Assembly (NCBI GenBank): GCA_028284385.1
Contig: JANQRT010000022.1
Location: 62,001 to 126,000, forward strand
Direction: 5' to 3'
Origin: Opitutaceae bacterium
Lineage (GTDB): Bacteria; Verrucomicrobiota; Verrucomicrobiia; Opitutales; Opitutaceae
DNA length: 64,000 bases
The first letter of the stretch is position 1; each line of letters begins with the position of its first letter. The position numbers were made by a program, and so were the translations under genes. Positions 54,224-62,769 of this stretch are shown here, in pieces. Below the pieces are notes generated by a model that searched no databases, was not told the origin of the DNA, and worked only from the letters and a program-made list of their open reading frames with translations.

Positions 54224-55822
54224 CTACGCAAGGACAAGGTAGAAACTGGCCAAGGTTCCAAGGTAAACCCAAAACCAGAACTTCACCGTTTTATAGAAGG
54301 GGCGTTTCTCTCCCGACTCGGTTTCGTCTTTCTTCTTTGCCAGATCAAGCACGGCCAGTTGCTTCTCGCTTGGTGGTGGCGTAAGCCAGCTAACCACGAA
54401 AAGCAGGATGGCGTGAAAGCTGCAGAAAATCGGGAGAACGTGGTAGAAGTGAGCGTTGGCGATCGTGTCCGGCAGGTGCTGCCTAAGAGCGGGGATGCTT
54501 GTCGATATGATATAGGTAGTGCCGATCAAAAAGCCGCTCGCTAGGGTAGTTACCGCCCCGTACGAATTGACGCGTCGCGAAAACCGCCCGATCACGTAGC
54601 AGATTCCCACCGAAGCGATGAGAAAACTGGTCGTTTTCATGATCAGTCTGAAAAGCGACGTATCCAGGGTGTGGATAAATGGAGCGACAATGGCTCCGAA
54701 GGCGAGAACCGCTCCAGCCGTTATCCTGCCCACTACGAGGCCGCGTTTTTCCGTTACGTTCTTATCTACAATTGGATAGATGTCCAATGCCACGATGCTG
54801 GCGACCGTCATGACACCTGAATCCTCGCTCGACATCAGCGAAGAAATCAGGGCGACCAGCAAGAGCCCGGAAACCCCTGCCGGAAGGTAGTTCATGACGA
54901 GAACTTGAAACGCGGTATGCGGTTCAATATCGGGAAAAAGATGCGACGCCACGATCCCTGGCATGACGATAATGAACACCATGATGACTTTAAGGAATCC
55001 AGCGAGGATCATGCCTCCCTGGGCATGTTCTACGCTACGAGCGCCAAGGGCTCTCTGCATCATGGAGGCGTTGCTGGTGGCAAAGAAAAGCGAATGTAGG
55101 GCCATGCCGAATACGACGGCAGTCCAAGGCCATTTTTCATGGCTGAGTGGCAGTAGCAGTTTAAAATGCGAAGTATCCCAATTCGTTTGCAGGAACTCTA
55201 TGTCGCCCGCTTTCATCAAGGCGATAAACGATAGAAGGATGCCGCCGCCCATCAGAATAATCGTCTGAATGAAGTCGGTTATGACCACCGCCATCAGCCC
55301 TCCCAGAACCGCATAGGCTCCCACGCACACTCCGATGATGAGGCACACAATCCATAAATGCTGAACATCGATGTTGAAAAGCCCCGTCGCCACAATCGCG
55401 CCTGCATAGATGCCCAGCGGCCCACCTAGCAGAATCTTCATGATGAAGGTGAAGCCATAAATCAGTTTTGCCGTCTGGTTGAAGCGAAGTTCAAGAAACG
55501 CTGGGAGGGTGAAGATTCCCGACCGGAGAAACATCGGCATGAAAAAGATGGCTGAAATCGCTAGCCAAAAGCCGCCCAGCAGGTGGGGATTCGCTACGGT
55601 GAAACCGGTGGTGTAAGCCGTGCCCATTTCGGCCACGAAGACGTTGCTGTTGATATTAGTGGCCAGTAACGAGCAGCCTACCAGTACGAAGCCGAATTGG
55701 CGCCCTCCGAGGAAAAATCCCGTTTTCGACTTGGCCTGGCGTCGTCCGATGATGATGCCAATCGCGGTGATGCCCGCAAAGTAGCAAATGACGACAATGA
55801 GATCGATGGTTTCGCGAGACAT
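54224..55822 (-). CDS. Sodium:solute symporter (SSF family), second copy
   Basis: 532 residues, about 14 membrane helices. SSF signatures: KTGFFLGGRQFGFVLVGCSLLATNINSNVFVAEMG at the N-terminus, AVLGGLMAVVITDFIQT, MMQRALGARSVEHAQGGMI, ALISSLMSSEDSGVMTVASIVALDI. It would co-import an unidentified solute with Na+. The sugar isomerase/epimerase-type gene lies 92 nt upstream on the same strand, suggesting a small uptake-and-conversion unit. It ends convergent to the sulfatase gene, with a short ACGC-TTCG-GCGT hairpin between them at 54212-54223. Confidence 0.9.
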   Translation of the reverse strand: MSRETIDLIVVICYFAGITAIGIIIGRRQAKSKTGFFLGGRQFGFVLVGCSLLATNINSNVFVAEMGTAYTTGFTVANPHLLGGFWLAISAIFFMPMFLRSGIFTLPAFLELRFNQTAKLIYGFTFIMKILLGGPLGIYAGAIVATGLFNIDVQHLWIVCLIIGVCVGAYAVLGGLMAVVITDFIQTIILMGGGILLSFIALMKAGDIEFLQTNWDTSHFKLLLPLSHEKWPWTAVVFGMALHSLFFATSNASMMQRALGARSVEHAQGGMILAGFLKVIMVFIIVMPGIVASHLFPDIEPHTAFQVLVMNYLPAGVSGLLLVALISSLMSSEDSGVMTVASIVALDIYPIVDKNVTEKRGLVVGRITAGAVLAFGAIVAPFIHTLDTSLFRLIMKTTSFLIASVGICYVIGRFSRRVNSYGAVTTLASGFLIGTTYIISTSIPALRQHLPDTIANAHFYHVLPIFCSFHAILLFVVSWLTPPPSEKQLAVLDLAKKKDETESGEKRPFYKTVKFWFWVYLGTLASFYLVLA

Positions 55823-55914
55823 GAAAAAAGAGGGCTTTGGGGAGATGAGAGGTCGTCTTGCTTGTTGTAAGACTCAGCCGATGGCAAGCCTTGTCTGGCA
55901 AGTCTGCTTGGGTT

Positions 55915-56730
55915 CTAGACCAGTCGCTCCTCTAGAAATGTTTTCAGTTGCTTGAGATTGACGAGATCATCGTCGAAGCCGTTGAAATACTCGATTGCGA
56001 TAGCGCCTTGGTAGTCGCGTTTCTTCAGTTCTTCGGCCAGTTCGCCAATGTCTTCGCAGCCGTTAGGGTAGGGGGCTTGCATGTTTCCTGGAGCCGATGT
56101 CCGCACATGAATGTGATGGGCGTGCTCCAGCAGCGGTTTCGTGTCCTGCAAATGAATATCCTGCATCGTGTAGTGACTATTGTCATACGTGATTTTCATT
56201 TCAGGCTCGAGTGACTTGATTAAATCCAGCGTCTTCTTTGGGTCTTCCAGGGCCGTGTTTTTATGGGTTTCGAAGGTGAGTTTCACCGGCGATCCACTGT
56301 GAAGAGCTTCGAGTCGAGGCGCTATACTTCTCGTAAGGGAAATCGCTTCTTCCAAGGTATGCTGTTTCAAATTGCACGGTTGAATGGTGATGATGGGGCA
56401 GGATAGCTTCTCCGCGAAACGGATGAGGGCCTGATGCTCGTTCAGCATGATCTTCCGCGAATCTTCATCGGCGTCCGGGATACGTTTACTGGTTCCGGCG
56501 TTGAGAGCGCAAATGCTAAGCCCGGTCGAAAGAATCCTTTCGACCAAAGCGTCCATCTCGTTTTCCGAGGCCCTTGCTAACCAGGATGGGTCTATGTTTT
56601 GCCAGCCTTCGAACACGGCTAGATCGACGTATTCGAATCCAAGATCTTTGATCCTGTTTAACGTATCATCAAGGTCTGGATACGTTTTCGAGGAAAGAGA
56701 AAGGGTGCTGCAGGCGATTTGAATAGACAT
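55915..56730 (-). CDS. Sugar phosphate isomerase/epimerase family protein
   Basis: 271 residues of the xylose isomerase-like TIM barrel (AP endonuclease 2 superfamily). Visible elements: RIKDLGFEYVDLAVFEGWQNID, CPIITIQPCNLKQHTLEEA, KLTFETHKNTALEDPKKT (metal-ligand Glu), MKITYDNSHYTMQD (ligand Asp/His), HHIHVRTSAPGNMQAPYPNG and GAIAIEYFNGFDDDLVNL (final ligand Glu). No signal, so cytoplasmic. The substrate is unknown; it is first in a minus-strand pair with the SSF transporter and may act on the imported compound. Confidence 0.85.
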   Translation of the reverse strand: MSIQIACSTLSLSSKTYPDLDDTLNRIKDLGFEYVDLAVFEGWQNIDPSWLARASENEMDALVERILSTGLSICALNAGTSKRIPDADEDSRKIMLNEHQALIRFAEKLSCPIITIQPCNLKQHTLEEAISLTRSIAPRLEALHSGSPVKLTFETHKNTALEDPKKTLDLIKSLEPEMKITYDNSHYTMQDIHLQDTKPLLEHAHHIHVRTSAPGNMQAPYPNGCEDIGELAEELKKRDYQGAIAIEYFNGFDDDLVNLKQLKTFLEERLV

Positions 56731-56934
56731 GGCTTGCTTGGCTGATTGGGAGACTCAATGACTCGACTGCGAGTCTCGTCATGTCAAACCCTTTGAACTG
56801 CATTCTCGCAACGAATGCCATTGACGCTTTTTGGAATTTTCCAAGGGTTGTTTCATTAACCGTTCATGCTTTCCCCACGAGGTATTGTAATGTTGAATCT
56901 TCTTAAGAGCGAATCCTGAACTCATTTCTTCACG

Positions 56935-57375
56935 ATGGACATTACGCGACTGCCTTTTAACGAATTCCTCGGTATTCGGAAGTGTGAAGAGAAGGAAGAA
57001 GGCATCTTCGAGCTTCTGGCCGATCCGAAGTATCTCAATCATGTCGATACCGTTCACGCTACGGCTATCTACGGGCTTGGCGAAGCGACAAGCGGGCAGT
57101 TTCTATCCGACAATCTGAAAATTCCCAAGGATTCTATCGTGCCTGTCCTCAGGAGGACCGAAATTAAATACCGCAAGCCCGCCATTGGATGGATCTACTC
57201 TCGGGCAGTGTTTAATCAGGATGACTGGGATCAATTTTACGCCTCGCTTGAGAAGCGTGGCCGTGGCCTGATCGCTTTTCAGGTAGATATTCTGGATGAG
57301 GAGGATGTGGTCGTGGCTACGGGAAGCTACGAATGGTTCATAGCGAAAAAGCCGAGCGACTGGAACCTCTCCTGA
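56935..57375 (+). CDS. Hotdog-fold DUF4442/thioesterase-like protein
   Basis: 146 residues, a single hotdog domain. ATAIYGLGEATSGQFLSDNL is the central helix of the DUF4442/PaaI-like group, and RRTEIKYRKPAIGWIYSRAVF and VDILDEEDVVVATGSYEWFIAKK are the following strands. Probably an acyl-CoA thioesterase or a non-catalytic acyl binder; no catalytic residue can be confirmed. Cytoplasmic, monocistronic. Confidence 0.72.
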   Translation: MDITRLPFNEFLGIRKCEEKEEGIFELLADPKYLNHVDTVHATAIYGLGEATSGQFLSDNLKIPKDSIVPVLRRTEIKYRKPAIGWIYSRAVFNQDDWDQFYASLEKRGRGLIAFQVDILDEEDVVVATGSYEWFIAKKPSDWNLS

Positions 57376-57475
57376 TCGTGTAGTTGTTTTTTCGTGATTC
57401 GATAACGGGTTGGCGCCTGTAGTCCTTTCCCTGATTGTTGTCCAATGGCGCCATTCTTCGATTGCAAGATTGTAG

Positions 57476-57706
57476 GGAGCCGCATCGTTTAAAGACCGAA
57501 AGACCAGCACGAAGGCTGAGGAAATTCTGACCAAGGCTGGCGAGTTGGGCGACTCGGAAAGCTATTATTTGCTTGGATTGCTTTATGCCAACGGGAAGGC
57601 GGTCAAGCGCGACAAGGAACAGGCAGTCGTCCAGTATCAGTTCGCCGCTAGAGCTGGGCATAAGAAGGCTCAGGAAGTTCTGACAAAGCTTAAGGAGACG
57701 TGGTAG
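57476..57706 (+). pseudogene. Sel1-repeat fragment without start codon
   Basis: A frame of 76 codons runs from just after an in-frame TAG (57473-57475) to a TAG at 57704. It encodes a recognisable Sel1/TPR-like unit: GELGDSESYYLLGLLYANGKAV, then DKEQAVVQYQFAARAGHKKAQEVL. There is no ATG or GTG; only ATT/CTG/TTG codons occur before the repeat. It is most simply the remnant of a larger Sel1 protein, although a short protein from the TTG near 57543 cannot be excluded. No upstream repeats are seen in other frames. Confidence 0.6.
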
Positions 57707-57758
57707 TCGATTCGTAGCGGAAAATCCAGGACATTCCTGGCAAGCGCCTTCAGATGTT

Positions 57759-58586
57759 CTACATCGATTCTTTTATCAAATGTTCTCTCAACGCTTCGAA
57801 CGTTTCATTTTGCAAAAGGCTTTTCCTATAGATCAGGCTTACCGGACGGCTGAAGCTAGTGGGCTTGATGATGACTGACCTTCGCAGCCCTTGCGTCATG
57901 CGGCTTGCAATGCCTTCCGGAGCCAAGGCGACTCCAAAACCGTTCGTCGCCATATTCACAGCAGCCGCATAGGATTCCTGATGACGCGTAATCTTGTAAC
58001 CCTGATCCTTCACTTTCCTGCTGATAGATTTCCAGGTTGACGCGCTTGTCTCGATAGAGATCAGTTCTTCGGTATCCAAGTTTTTTCTAGCGATTAGTAC
58101 CATGTTCTCGTCTTTCAGGCGGTCGCTGATCAACCCTTGAGCTCCAAAGGACGATCCGGCACAAATCCCTGCATCGTAGGCTCCCATGCGTAGTTTGTCT
58201 ACAATGACGGGACTACGATGGGCGTGGATATCCAGTTCTAAGCCGTCGATGCTTTTAAGAGCTTCGTGAAGCCTCGGGGCTCCCCAAGACGTGAGAATCG
58301 ATTCGGATACGCCGATGGCAATGAGAGTCGAGTGATCGGTTTGCGGCTCCAGAATGGATTTAAGGGTGGCGATCGCTTCCCGAGCTTTAGATGCCATTTC
58401 ATTTCCAGCTTCGGTTAGCGAAACCTGACGGCCTTGCCTTTTGAAAAGGGCTGTGCCGGCGATCGACTCAAGCTGGGCTAGTCGTTTGCTAGCGCTGGAT
58501 TGAGTAATGCGTAGGGACGTGCTCGCTTCAGTAACGGATCCGGTTTGCTGAAAGGCTACCAAGGTCTCGAGGAGTTCGGTTTTCAT
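57759..58586 (-). CDS. LysR-family transcriptional regulator
   Basis: 275 residues. N-terminal winged helix-turn-helix METLVAFQQTGSVTEASTSLRITQSSASKRLAQLESIAGTALFKRQGRQVSLTEAG (residues ~5-62) is typical LysR, followed by a co-inducer domain (LIAIGVSESILTSWGAPRLHEALK, YDAGICAGSSFG, NMATNGFGVALAPEG). It is divergent from the TauE-like transporter gene, 74 nt apart, and probably regulates it, the usual LysR arrangement. Slightly shorter than the family average of ~300. Confidence 0.9.
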   Translation of the reverse strand: MKTELLETLVAFQQTGSVTEASTSLRITQSSASKRLAQLESIAGTALFKRQGRQVSLTEAGNEMASKAREAIATLKSILEPQTDHSTLIAIGVSESILTSWGAPRLHEALKSIDGLELDIHAHRSPVIVDKLRMGAYDAGICAGSSFGAQGLISDRLKDENMVLIARKNLDTEELISIETSASTWKSISRKVKDQGYKITRHQESYAAAVNMATNGFGVALAPEGIASRMTQGLRRSVIIKPTSFSRPVSLIYRKSLLQNETFEALREHLIKESM

Positions 58587-58660
58587 ATTCTTTAATGGAA
58601 ATATAAATATGCTTATTATTCCTATTGTTCAAGAAAGAGATCGCATCCACCTTTTCCTCA

Positions 58661-59428
58661 ATGTGGATACTCCTTCTCCTGGCTGCCTTGGGCACGAGTT
58701 TTCTTTCCGGCGTTTTTGGCATGGCGGGAGGGTTATTGCTCATGGGAGTATTCGGTTCTTTTTTCTCTGTTCCAATCGCCATGATGTTGCATGGCTACAC
58801 GCAGTTGGTCAGTAATGGCTCAAGAGCTTGGCTGCTACGAAAGTCGATTCGATGGGGAGTGACGTTTCCTTACCTCATGGGTTTGCTTGTTACCCTTGCG
58901 GTCTACAGTCTCGTGTTTTTCAATCCTGAAAAGAGTTTATTTTTTCTGCTCTTAGGAGCATTGCCTCTAATCGGTTTAGTCTTGCCTCAATCATGGACTC
59001 CCGACATCGCCAAGCCGCGAAATAGTTTTCTTTGTGGACTGCTGATCACCGCTATCAATATTCCGGTTGGCGTAGCAGGCCCTATACTCGATCTGTTTTT
59101 CGTAAAATCAAGCCTGACGCGTCATGAAATTGTGGGGACAAAGGCTGTCACGCAAACTCTGGCTCATTTTGCCAAGATTTTCTACTACGGCTCTCTGTCT
59201 TGGCGTTTGGGTAGTCTTTCCTCTATTGAATTAGAATATTGGACGGTCGGTCTGCCAATAGCGGCCATTTGCGGAACAAGAATGGGAAAGCTAGTATTGG
59301 ATCGCATGCATGATGATTTCTTTAGAAGAATCGCAAAATGGTTGATTGGCATTATTGGCCTGGGCTTTCTTTCTAAAGGTCTCCTGATGCTGTGGTCTGA
59401 TCTATCGTTGGTTGAATTTTTCAAATAA
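58661..59428 (+). CDS. TauE/SafE-family sulfite/organic anion exporter
   Basis: 255 residues from ATG 58661 (a TTG at 58625 is in frame but begins with hydrophilic residues). Eight probable membrane helices; LLLAALGTSFLSGVFGMAGGLLLMGVFGSFFSVPIAMMLHGYTQLVSN is the family's first repeat with the G-x-G-GG motif, and KSSLTRHEIVGTKAVTQTLAHFAKIFYYG the second. The family exports sulfite, sulfoacetate or other C2/sulfonate anions. The neighbour LysR gene is the probable regulator. A link to sulfate chemistry of the sulfatases is only speculation. Confidence 0.85.
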   Translation: MWILLLLAALGTSFLSGVFGMAGGLLLMGVFGSFFSVPIAMMLHGYTQLVSNGSRAWLLRKSIRWGVTFPYLMGLLVTLAVYSLVFFNPEKSLFFLLLGALPLIGLVLPQSWTPDIAKPRNSFLCGLLITAINIPVGVAGPILDLFFVKSSLTRHEIVGTKAVTQTLAHFAKIFYYGSLSWRLGSLSSIELEYWTVGLPIAAICGTRMGKLVLDRMHDDFFRRIAKWLIGIIGLGFLSKGLLMLWSDLSLVEFFK

Positions 59429-59467
59429 GCTTTGTCGACAGTTTTCTAATTTAGATAACATTTTATC

Positions 59468-60100
59468 ATGGATACAAAAGTAGGGAAAAGAACGCTGGGG
59501 GCAGTGATGTTCGATCAATACGAATTGCTCGATTTCTATGGTCCTCTGCAACTTTTTGGAGGGATGAAAAACGAGCTTGAAATCGTGACTGTCGGAGAGG
59601 CTGCAGGCCCTGTAACGGCCAGTTCGGCCGCTCGAGTGCAAGGCCACGCGGATTACGCATATGAGGATTGTCCGAAGTTCGATATCGTTCTGGTTCCTGG
59701 CGGATTCGGAACGCGAGCTAAAGCCAAGGATCAAGGCTTTCTGAGTTGGCTGAAGGATAAGTCGGAAGAAGCTGAAATTGTGGCGTCGGTTTGTACCGGA
59801 GCCCTGCTTCTGGCCTGCGCTGGTTTGCTCGATGGAAGGCGAGCGACTACCAATAAGCTTTGCTGGGATGAGATCACTGGTTACGCTCCCAATGTAAATT
59901 GGATCCGCCAGGCGAGATGGGTGGATGACGGTAAATTCGTAACCTCTTCAGGCGTATCCGCTGGGATGGATATGGCACTAGCCTTAATCGAGCGTCTCTG
60001 GGGAGAGGAAGCTCGCGAGCGCATTCGAATCGATGCCGAGTACGATTGGCATTCCGATCCGAACTGGGATCCCTTTGCCAAGATTCACGGCTTGGTTTGA
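59468..60100 (+). CDS. DJ-1/PfpI-family protein
   Basis: 210 residues of the glutamine amidotransferase-like fold. The nucleophilic elbow has C109 in ASVCTGALLLACAGLLDGRRATTNK, with DIVLVPGGFGTR (GG loop) and the final SSGVSAGMDMALALIERLWG. This resembles the isonitrile hydratase/ThiJ branch more than the Hsp31 chaperones. Likely cytoplasmic stress or detoxification enzyme; substrate unknown. It lies 39 nt after the TauE-like gene on the same strand. Confidence 0.88.
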   Translation: MDTKVGKRTLGAVMFDQYELLDFYGPLQLFGGMKNELEIVTVGEAAGPVTASSAARVQGHADYAYEDCPKFDIVLVPGGFGTRAKAKDQGFLSWLKDKSEEAEIVASVCTGALLLACAGLLDGRRATTNKLCWDEITGYAPNVNWIRQARWVDDGKFVTSSGVSAGMDMALALIERLWGEEARERIRIDAEYDWHSDPNWDPFAKIHGLV

Positions 60101-60124
60101 GGCAACCCATCGTTGTTTAAAACT

Positions 60125-60165
60125 GATTTAGCATCGATCTTAGCGATTGGCTAAATCGAAATTTT
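60125..60165 (+). terminator. Intrinsic terminator-like hairpin after the DJ-1 gene
   Basis: GATTTAGC (60125-60132) pairs with GCTAAATC (60150-60157), continued inward by ATCG/CGAT with a 2-nt bulge; GAAATTTT follows. It begins 24 nt after the stop codon. Confidence 0.55.
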
Positions 60166-60198
60166 CGGTATGCTTTTTGCTGAATAGCAAAAACCATG

Positions 60199-60290
60199 GT
60201 GCAAATCGCGGGGCAACAAATCGGGGGTCTTCTGTTAGACATGGGTGCAAATCGCGGGGCAACAAATCGGGGGTCTTCTGTTAGACATGG
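60199..60290 (+). repeat. Perfect 46-bp tandem duplication at the start of the HAD gene
   Basis: Two identical 46-bp units (60199-60244 and 60245-60290), with no mismatch. One unit alone would give ATG 60196 directly in frame with the HAD protein. The second unit shifts that ATG by one base (46 is not a multiple of three), so translation from ATG 60196 runs out of frame. A TTTTTGCT-GAAT-AGCAAAAA inverted repeat (60174-60193) ends two bases before that ATG. Confidence 0.95.
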
Positions 60291-61039
60291 ATGGCGTGCT
60301 TTATGTCGGTTCCCGTAAGATCGACGGAGCTAGCGAGACGCTAGATTTCCTTAGGCAAAACCGCATCCCATTTCGCTTCATCACCAATACCACCACTCGT
60401 ACTCCGCAAGCTCTGCTCGAGAAACTCGAAGCTCTAGGATTCGAGGCGGATTCGGACGAGATCTTCACGGCCGTTTCCGCAACGCTGGGCTATCTTCGCT
60501 CGCGAGGAACCCCGAGCTGCTTTCTCCTTCTTCGCGACGAGGTGAAAGTCATGTTCGATGAATTCGAGGAGGATCGGGAGTGTCCCGAGTTTGTTGTGAT
60601 TGGAGACATCGGAGCCTCGTGGTCTTACGATACCTTGAACGCTGTATTCAACATGTTGATGCGAGGGTCTAATCTGATTTGCATGCATCGAAACAAGTAT
60701 TGGCAAGACGAGGACGGTCTTCGCATGGATATTGGAGCGTTTGTCGCGGCCCTGGAATATGTTTCTAGCAAAGAGGCTCTGGTCATCGGAAAGCCCTCGC
60801 CAACCTTTTTCCAACAGGCTATTTCCTCTCTTGGTCTGCCTCCAGCTGAAGTGGCTATTGTAGGCGACGACATCGATTCAGACGTGGGTGGCGGGCAAGC
60901 CTGCGGATTGCAAGGCGTCTTGGTTCAGACCGGCAAGTTTAGGCAAGACTACTTGGACCGATCTCGAACCAAGCCTGCGGCAGTAATTGGCTCGATAAAA
61001 GACCTGCCCAAATTGCTGGGACACGAGTCCAGGCATTGA
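60245..61039 (+). CDS. HAD-IIA family phosphatase (LHPP/NagD-like), start disrupted
   Basis: 264 residues if translation starts at GTG 60245. The HAD motifs are LLLDMDGVLYVG (motif I, nucleophile Asp15), ITNTTTRTP (motif II), K in VIGKPSPTFF (motif III) and IVGDDIDSDVGGG (motif IV); an HAD-IIA cap lies between II and III. Probably a sugar-phosphate or phospholysine/pyrophosphate phosphatase; the closest named relatives by pattern are LHPP/HDHD2. The ancestral ATG (60196) is put out of frame by the 46-bp duplication. GTG 60245 is the only start that retains the nucleophile; ATG 60287 is after it. Whether it is still expressed is uncertain. Confidence 0.85.
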   Translation: MQIAGQQIGGLLLDMDGVLYVGSRKIDGASETLDFLRQNRIPFRFITNTTTRTPQALLEKLEALGFEADSDEIFTAVSATLGYLRSRGTPSCFLLLRDEVKVMFDEFEEDRECPEFVVIGDIGASWSYDTLNAVFNMLMRGSNLICMHRNKYWQDEDGLRMDIGAFVAALEYVSSKEALVIGKPSPTFFQQAISSLGLPPAEVAIVGDDIDSDVGGGQACGLQGVLVQTGKFRQDYLDRSRTKPAAVIGSIKDLPKLLGHESRH

Positions 61040-61079
61040 CGAATCTTATTAAGTTTCCTATAAAGAAAATTCCTCAATC

Positions 61080-62321
61080 ATGTACCGCTTTATTCCACTT
61101 CATCGCCTTCTTTTACTTATAGCGCCCCTCCTTATCGTGAATGTTGTCCGCGGACACGATGGGCCGCATCCTGCGATAAATTTAACTGGCGACTGGGTTA
61201 TCACCTTCAAAGTTCTTCAAGCGGGCGGAGAATGCGAGGTAGGCGTCGTGTCGGTGGAGAACACGACCTTAACTCATAACATTTCCAATGGGGAAGTGGA
61301 AGTAAGGGGCGTGTTAGACAATCCCAACGAGGTGGTGGTTGGCCATGTGTCTGAAAACGAGGAAGGCGATTTGATTTTTTCCTACGAAGGGCAATTTCGA
61401 GAAGATGGCGGCTGGACGGAGCGTTCCGTTGAGCTGGTGATTGCCGATGACTGGGACTCGATGGATGGTTTTGAAGATTGGGAATGGGGCCTCTCGTCTA
61501 ATCCGAATGCGCCTGATGAATGTCCCAATTCGCGCTCATCTTTGTCGGCCGTTCGCGGGGGTCCCGGAGCGCCAACGGTGACTTGGACATCGCCGGTAAG
61601 TTCGTTTACCAATCAATTCGACCAGCTGACCAGATCAACTTCCTTAGGCAGGCAATGCATGGAATTGTGGGACGAGTTTAGGGCTGAGTTTTTCGGGATA
61701 CTCATTTCGAATCCCGACATCGGCGGAGAAGCCGTAAGTGTCGCTAGCGAGCTTTCCGGGATTTTTTCAGACGCTAATGACGTCATCCGCGTCTCTCACG
61801 TAGAGGTCGGCTCGGGCGGCGAAATTGCCAGTACCTATCAGATGATTCAACCGGCTGCCGCCGCTTTAATCTCTGGTAATGGAGAATCGGTTACAGTGAC
61901 TCAGGAAATGATCGACAGCGTGCAGGGTGTTGTCGACATGGTGAAAGCCCAGGCCAGCGACGATCTTGTCGCCGCTTTGGAATTAGAGACAAACCCGCTC
62001 AGCGACCTGCAGCAGTTTCTTGGTAAAACCGTTTTGGAGTCCGCTGCTTCGATTGGACTGACCTCGGAATTGCTTTCGGTGATCGTCTACGATCCTGCGA
62101 GAAGCGAAGGTCAATTCGAGGTAAGCATCGATAGAATGGATGGCGTGGCTTTTTCGTTGTCCAAAACCTTATCGATTGAGGATTCGGATTGGACTCCAGT
62201 TTCGAATACGATTGAGGAAACGGAAGGATCTATGCTCAAGCTGATCGACCCGAATCCAGGAGGCGCTCCCGTCTTTTATCGAGTGGAATTGACTCCCGAC
62301 GAAAGCGGCTCATCTCAGTAG
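61080..62321 (+). CDS. Exported protein of unknown function
   Basis: 413 residues. Signal peptide (HRLLLLIAPLLIVNVVRGHDG), then a beta-rich domain (residues ~35-110: GDWVITFKVLQAGGECEVGVVS ... GQFREDGGWTERSVELVIADDWD) resembling lipocalin-like or secreted binding modules, a helical middle region (~180-320) and a final small beta-domain (~330-410). The sequence is acidic. No known domain is recognised and no catalytic motif seen. It follows the HAD gene by 40 nt on the same strand. Confidence 0.75.
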   Translation: MYRFIPLHRLLLLIAPLLIVNVVRGHDGPHPAINLTGDWVITFKVLQAGGECEVGVVSVENTTLTHNISNGEVEVRGVLDNPNEVVVGHVSENEEGDLIFSYEGQFREDGGWTERSVELVIADDWDSMDGFEDWEWGLSSNPNAPDECPNSRSSLSAVRGGPGAPTVTWTSPVSSFTNQFDQLTRSTSLGRQCMELWDEFRAEFFGILISNPDIGGEAVSVASELSGIFSDANDVIRVSHVEVGSGGEIASTYQMIQPAAAALISGNGESVTVTQEMIDSVQGVVDMVKAQASDDLVAALELETNPLSDLQQFLGKTVLESAASIGLTSELLSVIVYDPARSEGQFEVSIDRMDGVAFSLSKTLSIEDSDWTPVSNTIEETEGSMLKLIDPNPGGAPVFYRVELTPDESGSSQ

Positions 62322-62446
62322 CGCTGCTCGCTTCATCATTGACCCGCCTCGGGAATCGGTCAAACAGAGGCTCATTGATTTTAGACTCGGAGGGATCCTT
62401 TTCGCGAGAGAACGGATCGAAGAGAAACGACAATCAGAGCCGAACG

Positions 62447-62758
62447 ATGAAGCTAAGGATCCTTAAAAGATTTCGATTTATCGCCTTTTGGGAAGGCGTA
62501 TCCTATCTATTGTTACTAGGCATTGCTATGCCGTTGAAATATCTCGCTGGTTATCCGCAGGCCGTCACGGTGGTTGGATGGGCCCACGGGGTCCTCTTTA
62601 TTCTCTACTGCGCAGCGCTTTTGCAGGCCAGTCTTACTTTCAAATGGCCGCTGAAGAGAAGCGTTTTATACTTTGTAGCCTCGCTGTTGCCAATTGCTCC
62701 ATTCATTGTGGAGCGAAGGTTGCAAGTGGACCAAGACTTGATTTCGGAAGGCGAGTAA
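62447..62758 (+). CDS. DUF3817 small integral membrane protein
   Basis: 103 residues from ATG 62447, chosen because a TTG at 62339 would add a hydrophilic tail foreign to the family. Three membrane helices. FRFIAFWEGVSYLLLLGIAMPLKYLAGYPQAVTVVGWAHGVLFILYCAALLQ is the DUF3817 signature (WEG, PLKY, G-HG, LY). Function unknown. Convergent with the DinB gene, 11 nt apart. Confidence 0.9.
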   Translation: MKLRILKRFRFIAFWEGVSYLLLLGIAMPLKYLAGYPQAVTVVGWAHGVLFILYCAALLQASLTFKWPLKRSVLYFVASLLPIAPFIVERRLQVDQDLISEGE

Positions 62759-62769
62759 CCGGAGAACCG

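Noticed and set aside
57338..57661. 107-codon minus-strand frame over the Sel1 remnant
   Set aside because: It is antisense to the recognisable Sel1 coding frame and has no protein-like pattern itself.
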